Below, piece after piece: positions 1 to 8,306 of a stretch of DNA of 27,483 bases. Numbering within the stretch: the first letter of the stretch is position 1; every line of letters begins with the position of its first letter. Below the pieces are notes generated by a model. That model made no database searches, was not told the DNA's origin, and worked only from the letters and a program-made list of their open reading frames with translations. A program made the translations under genes and the position numbers. This stretch comes from an uncultured Christensenella sp. (GTDB lineage: Bacteria; Bacillota; Clostridia; Christensenellales; Borkfalkiaceae). The DNA is taken from NCBI GenBank assembly GCA_910578655.1, contig CAJTQE010000019.1, forward strand, positions 1 through 27,483, in the 5' to 3' direction.

Positions 1-105
1 TTAACCGTTGTATCTTAATTGCCTTTTCTTTTGACTTACTATTACGCTAATCGCACGTAAACCTTACGTTTAACCGTTGTATCTTAATTGTCTTTATCTT
101 TTGAC
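1..105. repeat. Two direct repeat copies at the left edge
   Basis: Positions 1-35 and 70-105 are near-identical copies: the first 21 bases match exactly, and the rest is a similar T-rich tract ending in TTGAC. The period is 69 bases. The spacer holds a small hairpin (55-60 with 64-69). Sequence after the second copy still resembles sequence after the first, so the array may continue left of the window. It lies directly downstream of the pdp stop codon, so it forms or precedes the 3' end of the operon transcript. Function is unknown. Confidence 0.6.
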
Positions 106-125
106 CGTCTTACCGCTGTCGCGAC

Positions 126-1427
126 TTAATCAACTATGCAGTATACAAGCGGTTCTTCGGCAGGTTTATTTTTACAGATTTCTGTTGCGGAAAGCAAAAT
201 TTCTTCCGCCTTTGCAAACGCAGTTTTGTCATTAGAGTAAAGAGTTGCTATCTCGTCGCCTACTGATATCTTGTCGCCCGTTTTGCGTTTTAATATTATG
301 CCTGCGCTGTAATCTATTTCGTCTTCTACGGTGTTGCGGCCTGCGCCCAGCGCAAGTGAAGAAAGGCCGTACGCCTCAGTATCAACGTTGCCTATGTAAC
401 CGTCTTTAACGCTTTTTACGGAATGCGAATACTTGGCCTTTGCAAAATTCGCCGTGTTTTCAATAAGCTTTTTGTTTCCGCCCTGCGCAGCTACCGTCTG
501 AATAAACTTATTAAGCGCACTTCCGTCCGCAACAGCTTTTTCGGCAAGCTTTCTGCACTGCTCCACACTGCCCTTTCCTGCAAGCGAAAGCATATGCGCC
601 GCAAGGGTCAGACACACTTCGGTAAAGTCCTCAGGCCCGTTGCCTTGCAGGGTTTCAACCGCCTCGATAACTTCAAGCGCGTTGCCTATCGCATAACCGA
701 GAGGTCTATCCATATTGGTTATAAGCGCAACCATTTTCTTGCCTGCGCTCTTACCTATATCAACCATTAACTTTGCAAGCTGCTTGCTTGCCTCTACCGT
801 TTTCATAAAAGAACCGCTGCCGGTCTTTACGTCCAAAACTATGCAATCGTCGTCGGCGGCAAGTTTTTTGCCCATTATGCTTGCGGCGATAAGCGGCATA
901 CTGTCTACGGTTGCCGTTACGTCGCGCAGTGCATACAGCTTTTTGTCCGCAGGGGCAAACTGCCGGCTCTGTCCTACAATGGCGAACCCGAGTTCGTTTA
1001 CCTGTTTCATAAAGTCCGCGTCCGAAAGCGTGGTATTAAAGCCCTCTATCGCTTCAAGCTTGTCGATAGTACCGCCCGTATGCCCCAGACCGCGTCCGCT
1101 CATTTTTGCAACTTTTACGCCGAGTGAAGCCACGATAGGCGCAACAACCAAACTCGTTTTATCACCCACTCCACCCGTAGAATGTTTGTCTACGCGTATG
1201 CCGTCTATACCCGAAAAGTCAAGTCTGTCGCCGGAATCGCGGACGGCAAAAGTCAAGTCGCACGTTTCTCTGCTTGTCATTCCCTTGAAATAAATAGCCA
1301 TACACAGCGCTGAAATCTGATAGTCGGGGATACTCCCGTCAGTCACGCCTTGCACAAAAAACTTGATTTCTTCAGTGGTAAGTTCTCCGCCGTCGCGTTT
1401 TTTCTTTATAATGTCATACATTCTCAT
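126..1427 (-). CDS. pdp: Pyrimidine-nucleoside phosphorylase
   Basis: It catalyses phosphorolysis of uridine, thymidine and deoxyuridine to the base plus (deoxy)ribose-1-phosphate in the cytoplasm. The 433 residues equal the usual length of Bacillus-type Pdp, and the N-terminus MRMYDIIKKK resembles that family. KHSTGGVGDK (81-90) and SGRGLGHTGGTIDKLE (about 110-125) are the phosphate-binding and signature motifs of the thymidine/pyrimidine phosphorylase family. The start is the first of two close ATGs, with an AAGGGGA ribosome site about 12 bases upstream. It is the last gene of the deo operon, 23 bases after the nucleotidase lipoprotein. The family is certain. The split between Pdp and strict thymidine phosphorylase (DeoA) rests on similarity to the Bacillus N-terminus. 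Confidence 0.95.
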   Translation of the reverse strand: MRMYDIIKKKRDGGELTTEEIKFFVQGVTDGSIPDYQISALCMAIYFKGMTSRETCDLTFAVRDSGDRLDFSGIDGIRVDKHSTGGVGDKTSLVVAPIVASLGVKVAKMSGRGLGHTGGTIDKLEAIEGFNTTLSDADFMKQVNELGFAIVGQSRQFAPADKKLYALRDVTATVDSMPLIAASIMGKKLAADDDCIVLDVKTGSGSFMKTVEASKQLAKLMVDIGKSAGKKMVALITNMDRPLGYAIGNALEVIEAVETLQGNGPEDFTEVCLTLAAHMLSLAGKGSVEQCRKLAEKAVADGSALNKFIQTVAAQGGNKKLIENTANFAKAKYSHSVKSVKDGYIGNVDTEAYGLSSLALGAGRNTVEDEIDYSAGIILKRKTGDKISVGDEIATLYSNDKTAFAKAEEILLSATEICKNKPAEEPLVYCIVD

Positions 1428-1450
1428 AATTGATTTTTTCCCCTTTTAAT

Positions 1451-2938
1451 TTAAAATTTCCAACCGCCCGAAGCAATATAGTCGGCAAGTAAATCACGCG
1501 CATAAGTTCCGCTGCCCAGACGTTCTACTTCCGTAATGCGGTTATATTTGTAAGTCGACGAATAGCTGTCAACTATAATATAGTAATCTGAATTGTCTGC
1601 AATTTCAGATAATTTTACCGTTGTAAATACTGTATACTTTTCATTATTTATAAACTGCTGCTTTAAATCTCTGCCCTTTATTTTGCCGAGTACTATTTCA
1701 TTATCGAACGGCAAAACAGAAAACAGGTCGGCATAGGTTACGTTTCCCGCGTCAACTCTGTACGGATTGCGCAGTTTTAAGTAACCGCCTCCGAGTACGA
1801 TTTTGTACTTATCGCCCCACTTTTCAATGCCTTTATCGTAGTAGAGTTTTGCAAGCAGAGAGCAAACTTCGTAAGAGTCTCTGTTTTCGGCGTTATTGCC
1901 TAAAACGGTTGTATAGGGATTATCGTCGGGAAAATATTTATTGAAAATTTCGCCGACAACGGGGTCGTCCTTAATAGACTCACTTGCATAAACGCCGCTT
2001 GAAATAAGTGCCGGCTGCACGCTGCATTGTCCCGTTATTAAATTATATGAAACTTGCGCACTGCTTATATAACTGTTTTCACCGCCGCCCTGCAAATGGT
2101 ATACACCGTGTTCGTCCTTTAAAATATAACGCTGGTGAGTGTGCCCCTCGAAAACCAAATCGACGCAGCCGTCAGACAGAGAAACGTCGTAATAGCTTGA
2201 AATATCGCGCGAGGAAACCTCGTTAACGCCGGAAGCGGAAAAGCTTTTGCCGTAGCCGTCGTGTATGGAATACACAATAAAATCGCAGCCGCCGTCCCTG
2301 AGCTTTTTGGCTTCCGATTTGACAAGCGCAGTCAATTTAGCGCCGGTTGCAAAATCAAGCCCCGAAGTAAAATCGCCCGAAATGGAACTGAGGCAGTCGC
2401 CTATCGCGCCGATTATACCTATTTTAAAACCGTTCCTTTCTACTACGGCAGAACTTTTGCAGTAGCTCACGGGGGCGCCGTTATAGGTTACGTTTATTGC
2501 GAGAAACGGAAACTCCGCAAGCTGACTGTTGGGAATAAGAACGTTTGCACCCCAATCATATTCGTGGTTGCCAAGCGTCATAGACGCAAAGTCAAGCTCG
2601 TTCATCCACTCGGTCATAAGCTTGCCCTTGTTGGTAGACGATTCTACCGTTCCCTGCCACATATCGCCGGAAGCCAGTAATATTTCCTCACGGGCAGGGT
2701 CGGCGTACAAGTCTTTCATATAAGTAGTAAACTCGTCAAGACCGGGCTGCGCGGAAGAGTCCATAAACTTGCCGTGCAGGTCGTTTACGGCATAGAACGA
2801 AAGTTCTACCGAAATCTTTTTTTGACATCCGTCGCATATTCCGTCGCTGTTGCCGTCGGAGTGTTTATGTAATTGTGCACAACCCGTAAACAGCGGTAAT
2901 AACAAAAACGGCGAAAGTGCAAATAGCAGCTTTTTCAT
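1451..2938 (-). CDS. Secreted 5'-nucleotidase-type metallophosphatase lipoprotein
   Basis: A 495-residue calcineurin-like phosphoesterase predicted to be anchored on the outside of the membrane. The signal peptide ends in a lipobox (LFTGC, Cys20). It is followed by H-x-D-x3-D-x2-C-D-x-C (residues 26-38), a small Cys/Asp motif often seen in secreted clostridial proteins. Metal-binding motifs follow in family order: NDLHG, SGDMWQG, GNHEYD, then a lone His (IYSIHDG) and GHTHQ. The C-terminal third resembles the 5'-nucleotidase substrate-binding domain (LFSVLPFDNEIV). The reading frame extends 20 codons upstream, but the ATG at 2938 fits because it begins the signal peptide and sits one base after the cdd stop (TAATATG). 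Its place in a nucleoside-catabolism operon suggests it dephosphorylates external nucleotides. The substrate is inferred; 2',3'-cyclic nucleotides or UDP-sugars are alternatives. Confidence 0.85.
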   Translation of the reverse strand: MKKLLFALSPFLLLPLFTGCAQLHKHSDGNSDGICDGCQKKISVELSFYAVNDLHGKFMDSSAQPGLDEFTTYMKDLYADPAREEILLASGDMWQGTVESSTNKGKLMTEWMNELDFASMTLGNHEYDWGANVLIPNSQLAEFPFLAINVTYNGAPVSYCKSSAVVERNGFKIGIIGAIGDCLSSISGDFTSGLDFATGAKLTALVKSEAKKLRDGGCDFIVYSIHDGYGKSFSASGVNEVSSRDISSYYDVSLSDGCVDLVFEGHTHQRYILKDEHGVYHLQGGGENSYISSAQVSYNLITGQCSVQPALISSGVYASESIKDDPVVGEIFNKYFPDDNPYTTVLGNNAENRDSYEVCSLLAKLYYDKGIEKWGDKYKIVLGGGYLKLRNPYRVDAGNVTYADLFSVLPFDNEIVLGKIKGRDLKQQFINNEKYTVFTTVKLSEIADNSDYYIIVDSYSSTYKYNRITEVERLGSGTYARDLLADYIASGGWKF

Positions 2939-2939
2939 A

Positions 2940-3344
2940 TTATAAATTTTTACCTGTAAACGCAAACGGCAGAACGTCGTCAAGCGAATACGAAGCAAAT
3001 TTTTCTTCGTTGCCTAAAATCAATCTGAAATCTTTGTCGGCAAACTCGGCGAGAGCCTGCCTGCAAACTCCGCAGGGGGCTGTGAATTCCGCCGTTTCGC
3101 CCTCTCTGCCGCCTATAATGGCAATAGCCTCGAATTCGCGCTCGCCCTCCGATACGGCTTTGAACAGCGCCGTCCTCTCCGCACAGTTGGCAACAGGATA
3201 AGACGCGTTTTCAACGTTGCAGCCCAAATAAACTTTTCCGCTTTTTGCAAGCAAAGCCGCACCTACGCGAAAATGCGAATAGGGCACATAAGCCATATTA
3301 CGTGCCTTTTGCGCCAAATTCATTAAAGTTTTACTGTCAGTCAT
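2940..3344 (-). CDS. cdd: Cytidine deaminase
   Basis: It deaminates cytidine and deoxycytidine to uridine and deoxyuridine, feeding the downstream pyrimidine-nucleoside phosphorylase. The 134 residues fit the short homotetrameric Gram-positive type. Zinc ligands are Cys54 in NCAERTAL, with catalytic Glu56, and Cys91 and Cys94 in PCGVCRQ. The substrate motif NVENASYP precedes them. Its ATG overlaps the deoB stop codon by four bases (ATGA), which implies translational coupling. The next gene starts one base after its stop. Confidence 0.97.
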   Translation of the reverse strand: MTDSKTLMNLAQKARNMAYVPYSHFRVGAALLAKSGKVYLGCNVENASYPVANCAERTALFKAVSEGEREFEAIAIIGGREGETAEFTAPCGVCRQALAEFADKDFRLILGNEEKFASYSLDDVLPFAFTGKNL

Positions 3345-4504
3345 TTTGACACCTCTTTTAAAAAACTTTCTCCTGCCGTGCCCTGTTTATCCACACCGAA
3401 ATAGTCAAGCACTGTTGCGCTTATGTCGGCAAAGCTTGAACGCGTACCCAAATTCACGCCGCTCTTTATCTTATTGCCGTAAATGAGCATAGGCGTGTAT
3501 TCGCGCGAATGGTCGGTTGACGGTGTTGCGGGGTCGCAACCGTGATCGGCCGTAATCAAAAGAACGTCGTCCTTTTTCATATCTTTTATAAATTGAGTAA
3601 GGAACGCGTCGAATTCCGTAGAAGCGGCAGCATAGCCGGCCACGTCGTTTCTGTGACCGTATTTCATATCGAAGTCGACGAGATTGACAAAGCAAAGTCC
3701 TTCGAAATCTCTGCTCTGAATTTTTTTGGTAACTTCCATGCCGTGCGCATTAGAAGTTGTGCGGTTGCTTTCGGAAACGCCGCTGCCGGCAAAAATATCG
3801 TAAATTTTGCCGACGGAAATGGTCTGATATCCTGCGCGCTGCAAGACGTTAAGCATAGTGTCCGAAGGGGGCAGAAGCGAAAAATCGTGCCTGTTCGAAG
3901 TGCGCGAATAGGGATATTCGCCGTTGAACGGACGCGCGATAACTCTGCCCACGCCGTGCTTGCCGACAAGCATTTCGCGCGCAATTTCACAATATTTATA
4001 AAGCTGCTCCACGGAAACGACGTCCTCGTGCGCGGCAATCTGGAAAACGCTGTCCGCCGAAGTATAGACGATAAGCGCACCGGTTTCCACGTGTTCGCGC
4101 CCGTAGTCCTTTATAACTTCCGTACCCGAATAGGGCTTGTTGCAAATTACTTTTCTGCCTGTTTTTTGTTCGAATTCTTTAATAACATCGTCGGGAAAGC
4201 CGTCGGGATAGGTAGGCAGTGGCTCGGGTGAAATTATTCCGGCAATTTCCCAGTGTCCTATAGTCGTATCCTTGCCCATAGACCGCTCGCTCATTTTTGC
4301 GTAGCTTGCTTTGGGCGCGTCTACTCCTCCGCCGACTCCGTCGATATTGAAAAGTCCCATTCTTTCAAGCTCGGGACATTTAAAGTTGGGGTGATTTCTT
4401 ATCGCACCCAAAGTGTTGCTGCCCTCATCTTTCCATTTGTAAGCGTCGGGAAGTTCACCTATTCCGTAGCTGTCCAAAACTATTAAAAAAAATCTCTTTG
4501 ACAT
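3341..4504 (-). CDS. deoB: Phosphopentomutase
   Basis: It interconverts (deoxy)ribose-1-phosphate and (deoxy)ribose-5-phosphate, linking the phosphorylases to DeoC and the pentose phosphate pathway. It is a 387-residue member of the alkaline phosphatase superfamily. The first metal Asp is Asp11 (IVLDSYGIGELPDA). GKDTTIGHWEIAG (about 78-89) carries the phospho-Thr candidates Thr80/81. The second metal cluster is ADHGCD (319-324) and DHSREY (331-336). A strong GGGGGAG ribosome site precedes the ATG. It lies 17 bases after deoD and overlaps cdd by four bases. Confidence 0.97.
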   Translation of the reverse strand: MSKRFFLIVLDSYGIGELPDAYKWKDEGSNTLGAIRNHPNFKCPELERMGLFNIDGVGGGVDAPKASYAKMSERSMGKDTTIGHWEIAGIISPEPLPTYPDGFPDDVIKEFEQKTGRKVICNKPYSGTEVIKDYGREHVETGALIVYTSADSVFQIAAHEDVVSVEQLYKYCEIAREMLVGKHGVGRVIARPFNGEYPYSRTSNRHDFSLLPPSDTMLNVLQRAGYQTISVGKIYDIFAGSGVSESNRTTSNAHGMEVTKKIQSRDFEGLCFVNLVDFDMKYGHRNDVAGYAAASTEFDAFLTQFIKDMKKDDVLLITADHGCDPATPSTDHSREYTPMLIYGNKIKSGVNLGTRSSFADISATVLDYFGVDKQGTAGESFLKEVSK

Positions 4505-4521
4505 TTTCTCCCCCTAAACTT

Positions 4522-5241
4522 TTACGCCAACTCCAAAGCAATTTTCATCATTGCGGTAAAAGAGTTCTGCCTTTCCTCTGCGGTGGTGTTTTCTTCGGGG
4601 TGAAGGAAGCTGTCGCTTACAGTGCAGATGCAGAGCGCCTTTTTACCTGCACGCGCCGCGTTGCAGTAGAGCGCCGCGCTTTCCATTTCAACGCCGAGCA
4701 CGCCCATCTTAGCCCACTGCATACCGCTGTTCGCATCGTCGTAGAACATATCCGATGAGAATATATTGCCGACCTTGTAATTGACGCCGGCCTGCTCGCA
4801 GAGCTCGGCAGCCCTTCTTATAAGCGAAAAATCGGCAATGGGGCAGAACGTGCCGGGCAGATTATACTGCATTGCATAGTTGCCGTTGGTACAAGCGCCC
4901 TGCGCTATTATTATATCGCGGACGTGCAAATCCTCGTCGAACGAACCGCATGAACCTATTCTTATAATTTTCTCAACGCCGTAGAAATTAAAAAGTTCGT
5001 ACGAATAAATACCTATCGCAGGCTGACCCATACCGGAAGCCATAACCGAAACGCGCTTACCGTTATAGTAGCCCGTATAACCGTTTACGCCGCGCACGTT
5101 ATTGACGAGGACGGCTTTCTCCAAAAAGTTTTCGGCAATGAATTTCGCCCTCAAAGGGTCGCCGGGCATAAGCACCGTTTCGGCGAAGTCGCCGTAATTT
5201 GCCGTTATATGCGGTGTGGGAACGTTGGGATGTTTACTCAT
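4522..5241 (-). CDS. deoD: Purine-nucleoside phosphorylase, DeoD type
   Basis: It catalyses phosphorolysis of (deoxy)inosine, guanosine and probably adenosine to base and (deoxy)ribose-1-phosphate. At 239 residues it has the length of the small-subunit hexameric family. Visible motifs are MPGDPLRAKFIAENFL (25-40, phosphate site), GMGQPAIGIYS, IRIGSCG, the ribose/base motif VEMES (184-188) and TVSDS with catalytic Asp210. The start overlaps the deoC stop by four bases (ATGA at 5238-5241), so it is probably translationally coupled. It belongs to NP-I subfamily DeoD rather than the trimeric PunA type. Confidence 0.97.
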   Translation of the reverse strand: MSKHPNVPTPHITANYGDFAETVLMPGDPLRAKFIAENFLEKAVLVNNVRGVNGYTGYYNGKRVSVMASGMGQPAIGIYSYELFNFYGVEKIIRIGSCGSFDEDLHVRDIIIAQGACTNGNYAMQYNLPGTFCPIADFSLIRRAAELCEQAGVNYKVGNIFSSDMFYDDANSGMQWAKMGVLGVEMESAALYCNAARAGKKALCICTVSDSFLHPEENTTAEERQNSFTAMMKIALELA

Positions 5242-5897
5242 AATAGATTTTCCTCCTTAACTATTTTTACTATGCGTGAAGTGCCCAATCTGTCGGCGCC
5301 GAGCGAAACAAAGTCCTCCGCATCCTGAATTGAAGAAATTCCGCCTGCGGCTTTTATCTTTACTCCCTCGCCGACGTGCTTTGCAAAAATTTCAATATCC
5401 TCGCGCGTTGCGCCTGCGGTTGAAAAGCCGGTGGAAGTTTTTATATAGTCCGCCTTGGCGGCAGTAACTATCTCGCACATCTTTATTTTCTCTTCTTCGG
5501 TAAGAAGACAGGTTTCTATAATTACCTTTAATATCTTATCGCCGCAAACCGATTTAACGGCGGTAATCTCGTCTTGAATTTTATCGTAAAATTTCGCTTT
5601 CAGGTCGCCGATGTTGATAACCATATCAATCTCATCCGCACCGTGCTTAACGGCGTCAAAAGCTTCGAAAACTTTAACGTCCTTAGAACTATACCCGTTA
5701 GGAAAACCGATAACCGTACAAATTGCCAGTTTTCCGTTTGCATACTTTTTCGCCTCGTCAACATAGCAAGGCGGAATACACGCCGATGCCGCACCGTATT
5801 TAATACCGTCGTCAATGACCTGTTTGATTTCCGGCCACGTTGCGGTAACGGAAAGCAAAGTGTGGTCGCATTTGCCTAAAATTTCTTTAATGTCCAT
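5238..5897 (-). CDS. deoC: Deoxyribose-phosphate aldolase
   Basis: It cleaves 2-deoxyribose-5-phosphate to acetaldehyde and glyceraldehyde-3-phosphate, the last step of deoxynucleoside breakdown. The 219-residue TIM barrel begins MDIKEILGKCDHTLL. The Schiff-base lysine is Lys153 in YIKTSTGF. The proton-relay pair is Lys182 (IKAAGG) and Asp91 (EIDMVINIG). The frame stays open far upstream, but the ATG at 5897 is chosen because an AGGGAGA ribosome site lies just before it and because family members start here. It is the first gene of the operon, about 27-28 bases downstream of the predicted transcription start. No DeoR-type regulator is present in the window. Confidence 0.97.
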   Translation of the reverse strand: MDIKEILGKCDHTLLSVTATWPEIKQVIDDGIKYGAASACIPPCYVDEAKKYANGKLAICTVIGFPNGYSSKDVKVFEAFDAVKHGADEIDMVINIGDLKAKFYDKIQDEITAVKSVCGDKILKVIIETCLLTEEEKIKMCEIVTAAKADYIKTSTGFSTAGATREDIEIFAKHVGEGVKIKAAGGISSIQDAEDFVSLGADRLGTSRIVKIVKEENLL

Positions 5898-5930
5898 ATT
5901 TTCTCCCTGTTTTATTTTAAATACTAATTT

Positions 5931-5959
5931 ATTATAATCTATAATTATTACATTGTCAA
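5931..5959 (-). promoter_or_regulatory. Consensus promoter of the deo operon
   Basis: On the minus strand TTGACA (5959-5954) is followed by a 17-base spacer and TATAAT (5936-5931), a perfect vegetative sigma consensus. Transcription should start near 5925 and give a short leader before deoC. So strong a promoter suggests that control depends on a repressor. I see no clear operator palindrome. Confidence 0.85.
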
Positions 5960-6009
5960 TAGTGATATTAAAAATCGCAGACAAAATTTTGAACGTACAT
6001 TCAGACTGC

Positions 6010-6047
6010 AAAAAGCGTTCGCGGATAAATATCAGCGAACGCTTTTT
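6010..6047 (-). terminator. Intrinsic terminator after pdxK
   Basis: A perfect 13-bp stem (6010-6022 with 6035-6047) with a 12-base loop begins two bases after the pyridoxamine kinase stop codon. It ends in a run of T on the minus strand. It insulates the deo operon promoter from upstream transcription. Confidence 0.85.
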
Positions 6048-6049
6048 AA

Positions 6050-6856
6050 TCATTTTTTCTTTAAAACCTGCTCGAAATCCACTCCGTAAAAGTGTTCGGG
6101 GCGTGTTATTTTTATACTCTCGCGCACAAAAAGCGCAGCGCGGTCGCAGCACTTTTCAAGCGTGCAGCCGTCTAAAAGGTGCGCCGTAAACACGGAAGCA
6201 AATATATCGCCCGTACCGTGCTTTTTAGTAGGAAGAAGTTCGTGCAGAATAAGTTTGCCCTTGCCGCCGGAATAGATGTATTCCCCTATCTTGCCGTTGA
6301 CTTCCGCTCCCGTCAGGATTATTTTGCCGTCCGTCAAAGCGGTAAGTTTTTTCGCAAGCGAGCAAATAAACTCCTCGTCGTAGTTCTCGCGGTATTCCGT
6401 ATCGGTCAAAAAACAGGCTTCGGTAATATTAGGCAAAACGTAGTTTGCCCTTTTGATAAGCTTGCGCATATTTGCAACGTAATTCGCATCGAAACCCGTA
6501 TAAATTTTTCCGTTATCGGCGAACACGGGGTCGATAATTACGGGCGCGCCGTCGTTTGAAAATCCATCGAAGCATTTATTTGCAATATCCATAAGTTCGG
6601 CTTTGCCGAGATAACCGAGCAAAAACGCGTCGAACTTTATTTCATTGTTGCGCCAATTGTCAAATATATTTTCAATTTCGGGCGTCAAATCGAGGTAGCT
6701 CCACCCCTTGAACATAGTGTGGTTGGAGAGTACCGCCGTAGGCAGCACGCACGTTTCAACGCCGTGCGCCGAAAGTATGGGCAAAGCCACTGTAAGCGAG
6801 CATTGTCCAACGCAGGACAAATCCTGCATAGTTAAAATTCTTTTACTGTTCATCAT
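6050..6856 (-). CDS. pdxY: Pyridoxamine/pyridoxal kinase, PfkB-like
   Basis: It phosphorylates pyridoxal, pyridoxamine or pyridoxine with ATP in vitamin B6 salvage. The protein is about 268 residues. The N-terminal MQDLSCVGQCSLTVALP and the following LPTAVLSNHT are characteristic of the clostridial COG2240 kinases. The C-terminal HGTGDIFASVF carries the catalytic Asp and anion hole of the ribokinase superfamily. The ATG at 6856 is preferred over the upstream in-frame start because a GGAGGA ribosome site lies 9 bases before it; a second ATG follows immediately. It overlaps the preceding membrane-protein gene by 14 bases and is followed directly by a terminator. The superfamily is certain. The exact vitamer and the symbol (pdxY versus pdxK) are less so. 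Confidence 0.85.
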   Translation of the reverse strand: MMNSKRILTMQDLSCVGQCSLTVALPILSAHGVETCVLPTAVLSNHTMFKGWSYLDLTPEIENIFDNWRNNEIKFDAFLLGYLGKAELMDIANKCFDGFSNDGAPVIIDPVFADNGKIYTGFDANYVANMRKLIKRANYVLPNITEACFLTDTEYRENYDEEFICSLAKKLTALTDGKIILTGAEVNGKIGEYIYSGGKGKLILHELLPTKKHGTGDIFASVFTAHLLDGCTLEKCCDRAALFVRESIKITRPEHFYGVDFEQVLKKK

Positions 6857-8180
6857 TATTATTTTCCTCCGAAACCTCAAACGGGTCTTGAACGCGCTCC
6901 GCAGAAGGAACGTTTTTCGTCTCTTTTTTAACTTTAATTATGTCCATTGCCAAAAGCACGCCGAAACGAATTAATACAATACCCAGGAAAATAAGTCTTA
7001 CCGCAAGGTACGCGCTTTTAATTGAAAGAAAATACGGCATCCACACACCGAAAATAAAAGCAACGATTGCGCTGACCGGCAGGAAACCGCCCAAAATATT
7101 GAATATGCCCGTCGAAGTGGAATATTCAAGTTTTTGCTTACTGCACAATCCGACTAACGAGAACGAAACAAGCAGGGCGATTATAACAAAAATAATTATA
7201 GAAACTATAATATCGGAAACAAAAACAAGGAAATTCCGCGCGGCGCTTTTATAAAATGCGCCGCAAAGCAAGTTGTCTATTGCGTCCTCGCCCGACACCG
7301 CAGCTTCGCCGTCGGGATAACCGCCGGAAAAGCTGACCGCAATACCGTCATCGTCAACAAACGAGAAAAAGCAAAGCTCGTCAAACAAAATTAAAAATTT
7401 GCCGTAATTCTTTTGTGAAATTTCACTTATATAATAAGAACGCAGCGTGGGAACCGAAGCATACTTTTCAATCTTATCAAACGACGGATAATACGAACGG
7501 GCATAAAGCCTGTAAATTGCGTTATACAGGTCGTAACCGGTAAGCTCTCCGCGGCTTTCCCTTTCCTTAATTATATTATAGTCGTTCGCTATCCCGGCTT
7601 TATACTCCCCTCCGTCCTTATCGGAAACTTTGTCGAGGTGAGCGCGGTATTCTTCCTGCCTGACCTGCGTATCCAAAAACTTTCCGCTGTACTTCAAGGA
7701 AAGCGAATATTTCATCTTGTCGCTTTCGGAAAGTTTATAGTAATTATCGTAGCTTATTTCTTTTTTGTCGTCGTCCGTACAAACTATGGTAAAATCGTCG
7801 TAAGCTTCGCCCGCGGGGCGTGTGTCGACGACAAGTTGATAGCCGTTTATGCTGTAAGGACTGTCCTCATCCGAAAACGTTTCGATTCTGTCCTTGGCGG
7901 AAAGCGTAAGTTTGCCGTCTTTAACCGAAATATCCTCGTCTTTAAGCGCGGTATATACGAACTGCTTGAATTTATTTGCGCTTTCATACCGCTTGTCGAA
8001 CGAAGTGTTATAACCCACCGTCATTCCTCCGCATATGAGCACGGCAGCAATTATAACGCCGACTATGACGTTTGCCGAACTGCGCTTTGCGCCCTCGCGC
8101 GCGTATTTATTATTGAAAAAATTGAAACAGAAATATTTCAGCCAACTTAATGAATCGTTTAGTATCTTTTTGAATTTCAT
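6843..8180 (-). CDS. Membrane protein with large external domain, unknown function
   Basis: A 445-residue protein I do not firmly recognise; the layout recalls DUF1189-type proteins. There is one membrane segment near residues 37-58 (NVIVGVIIAAVLICGG). It is followed by about 250 polar residues rich in Asp, Lys and Tyr that probably lie outside. Three hydrophobic segments follow (FLVFVSDIIVSIIIF, FNILGGFLPVSAIVAF and LAVRLIFLGIVLIRF). The tail is charged and acidic (EENNNDEQ). No enzyme motif is visible. It is co-transcribed with pdxY, which it overlaps. The promoter places the transcription start at or beside the ATG and there is no ribosome site, so the mRNA may be leaderless. Confidence 0.8.
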   Translation of the reverse strand: MKFKKILNDSLSWLKYFCFNFFNNKYAREGAKRSSANVIVGVIIAAVLICGGMTVGYNTSFDKRYESANKFKQFVYTALKDEDISVKDGKLTLSAKDRIETFSDEDSPYSINGYQLVVDTRPAGEAYDDFTIVCTDDDKKEISYDNYYKLSESDKMKYSLSLKYSGKFLDTQVRQEEYRAHLDKVSDKDGGEYKAGIANDYNIIKERESRGELTGYDLYNAIYRLYARSYYPSFDKIEKYASVPTLRSYYISEISQKNYGKFLILFDELCFFSFVDDDGIAVSFSGGYPDGEAAVSGEDAIDNLLCGAFYKSAARNFLVFVSDIIVSIIIFVIIALLVSFSLVGLCSKQKLEYSTSTGIFNILGGFLPVSAIVAFIFGVWMPYFLSIKSAYLAVRLIFLGIVLIRFGVLLAMDIIKVKKETKNVPSAERVQDPFEVSEENNNDEQ

Positions 8181-8186
8181 ACAGAC

Positions 8187-8215
8187 ATTATAGACTTATT
8201 TACTTCAAAGGTCAA
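8187..8215 (-). promoter_or_regulatory. Promoter positioned for a leaderless transcript
   Basis: TTGACC (8215-8210), a 17-base spacer and TATAAT (8192-8187) lie on the minus strand. Only six bases separate the -10 box from the ATG at 8180, so normal initiation would fall on the A of the start codon. Confidence 0.75.
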
Positions 8216-8270
8216 TTGTTTACGGTGCAAAGAACGGCGACAATTAAAAAAATTAACATCGGCAAAATAA

Positions 8271-8299
8271 TTGAAATTTGACTGTATGTATGATAGAAT
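8271..8299 (+). promoter_or_regulatory. Promoter of the binding protein-kinase pair
   Basis: TTGAAA (8271-8276), a 17-base spacer and TAGAAT (8294-8299) lie on the plus strand, seven bases before the ATG at 8307. The predicted start of transcription is at or one base before the ATG. It diverges from the promoter at 8187-8215. Confidence 0.65.
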
Positions 8300-8306
8300 A
8301 AAGATT

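Noticed and set aside
1..105. CRISPR array
   Set aside because: Only two copies are seen, they are imperfect, and one shared decay pattern runs into the spacer. There is no cas gene.
3542..4231. Plus-strand open frame of 229 codons inside deoB
   Set aside because: It is the shadow of the GC-rich third-position pattern of deoB, with no ribosome site and no recognisable motif.
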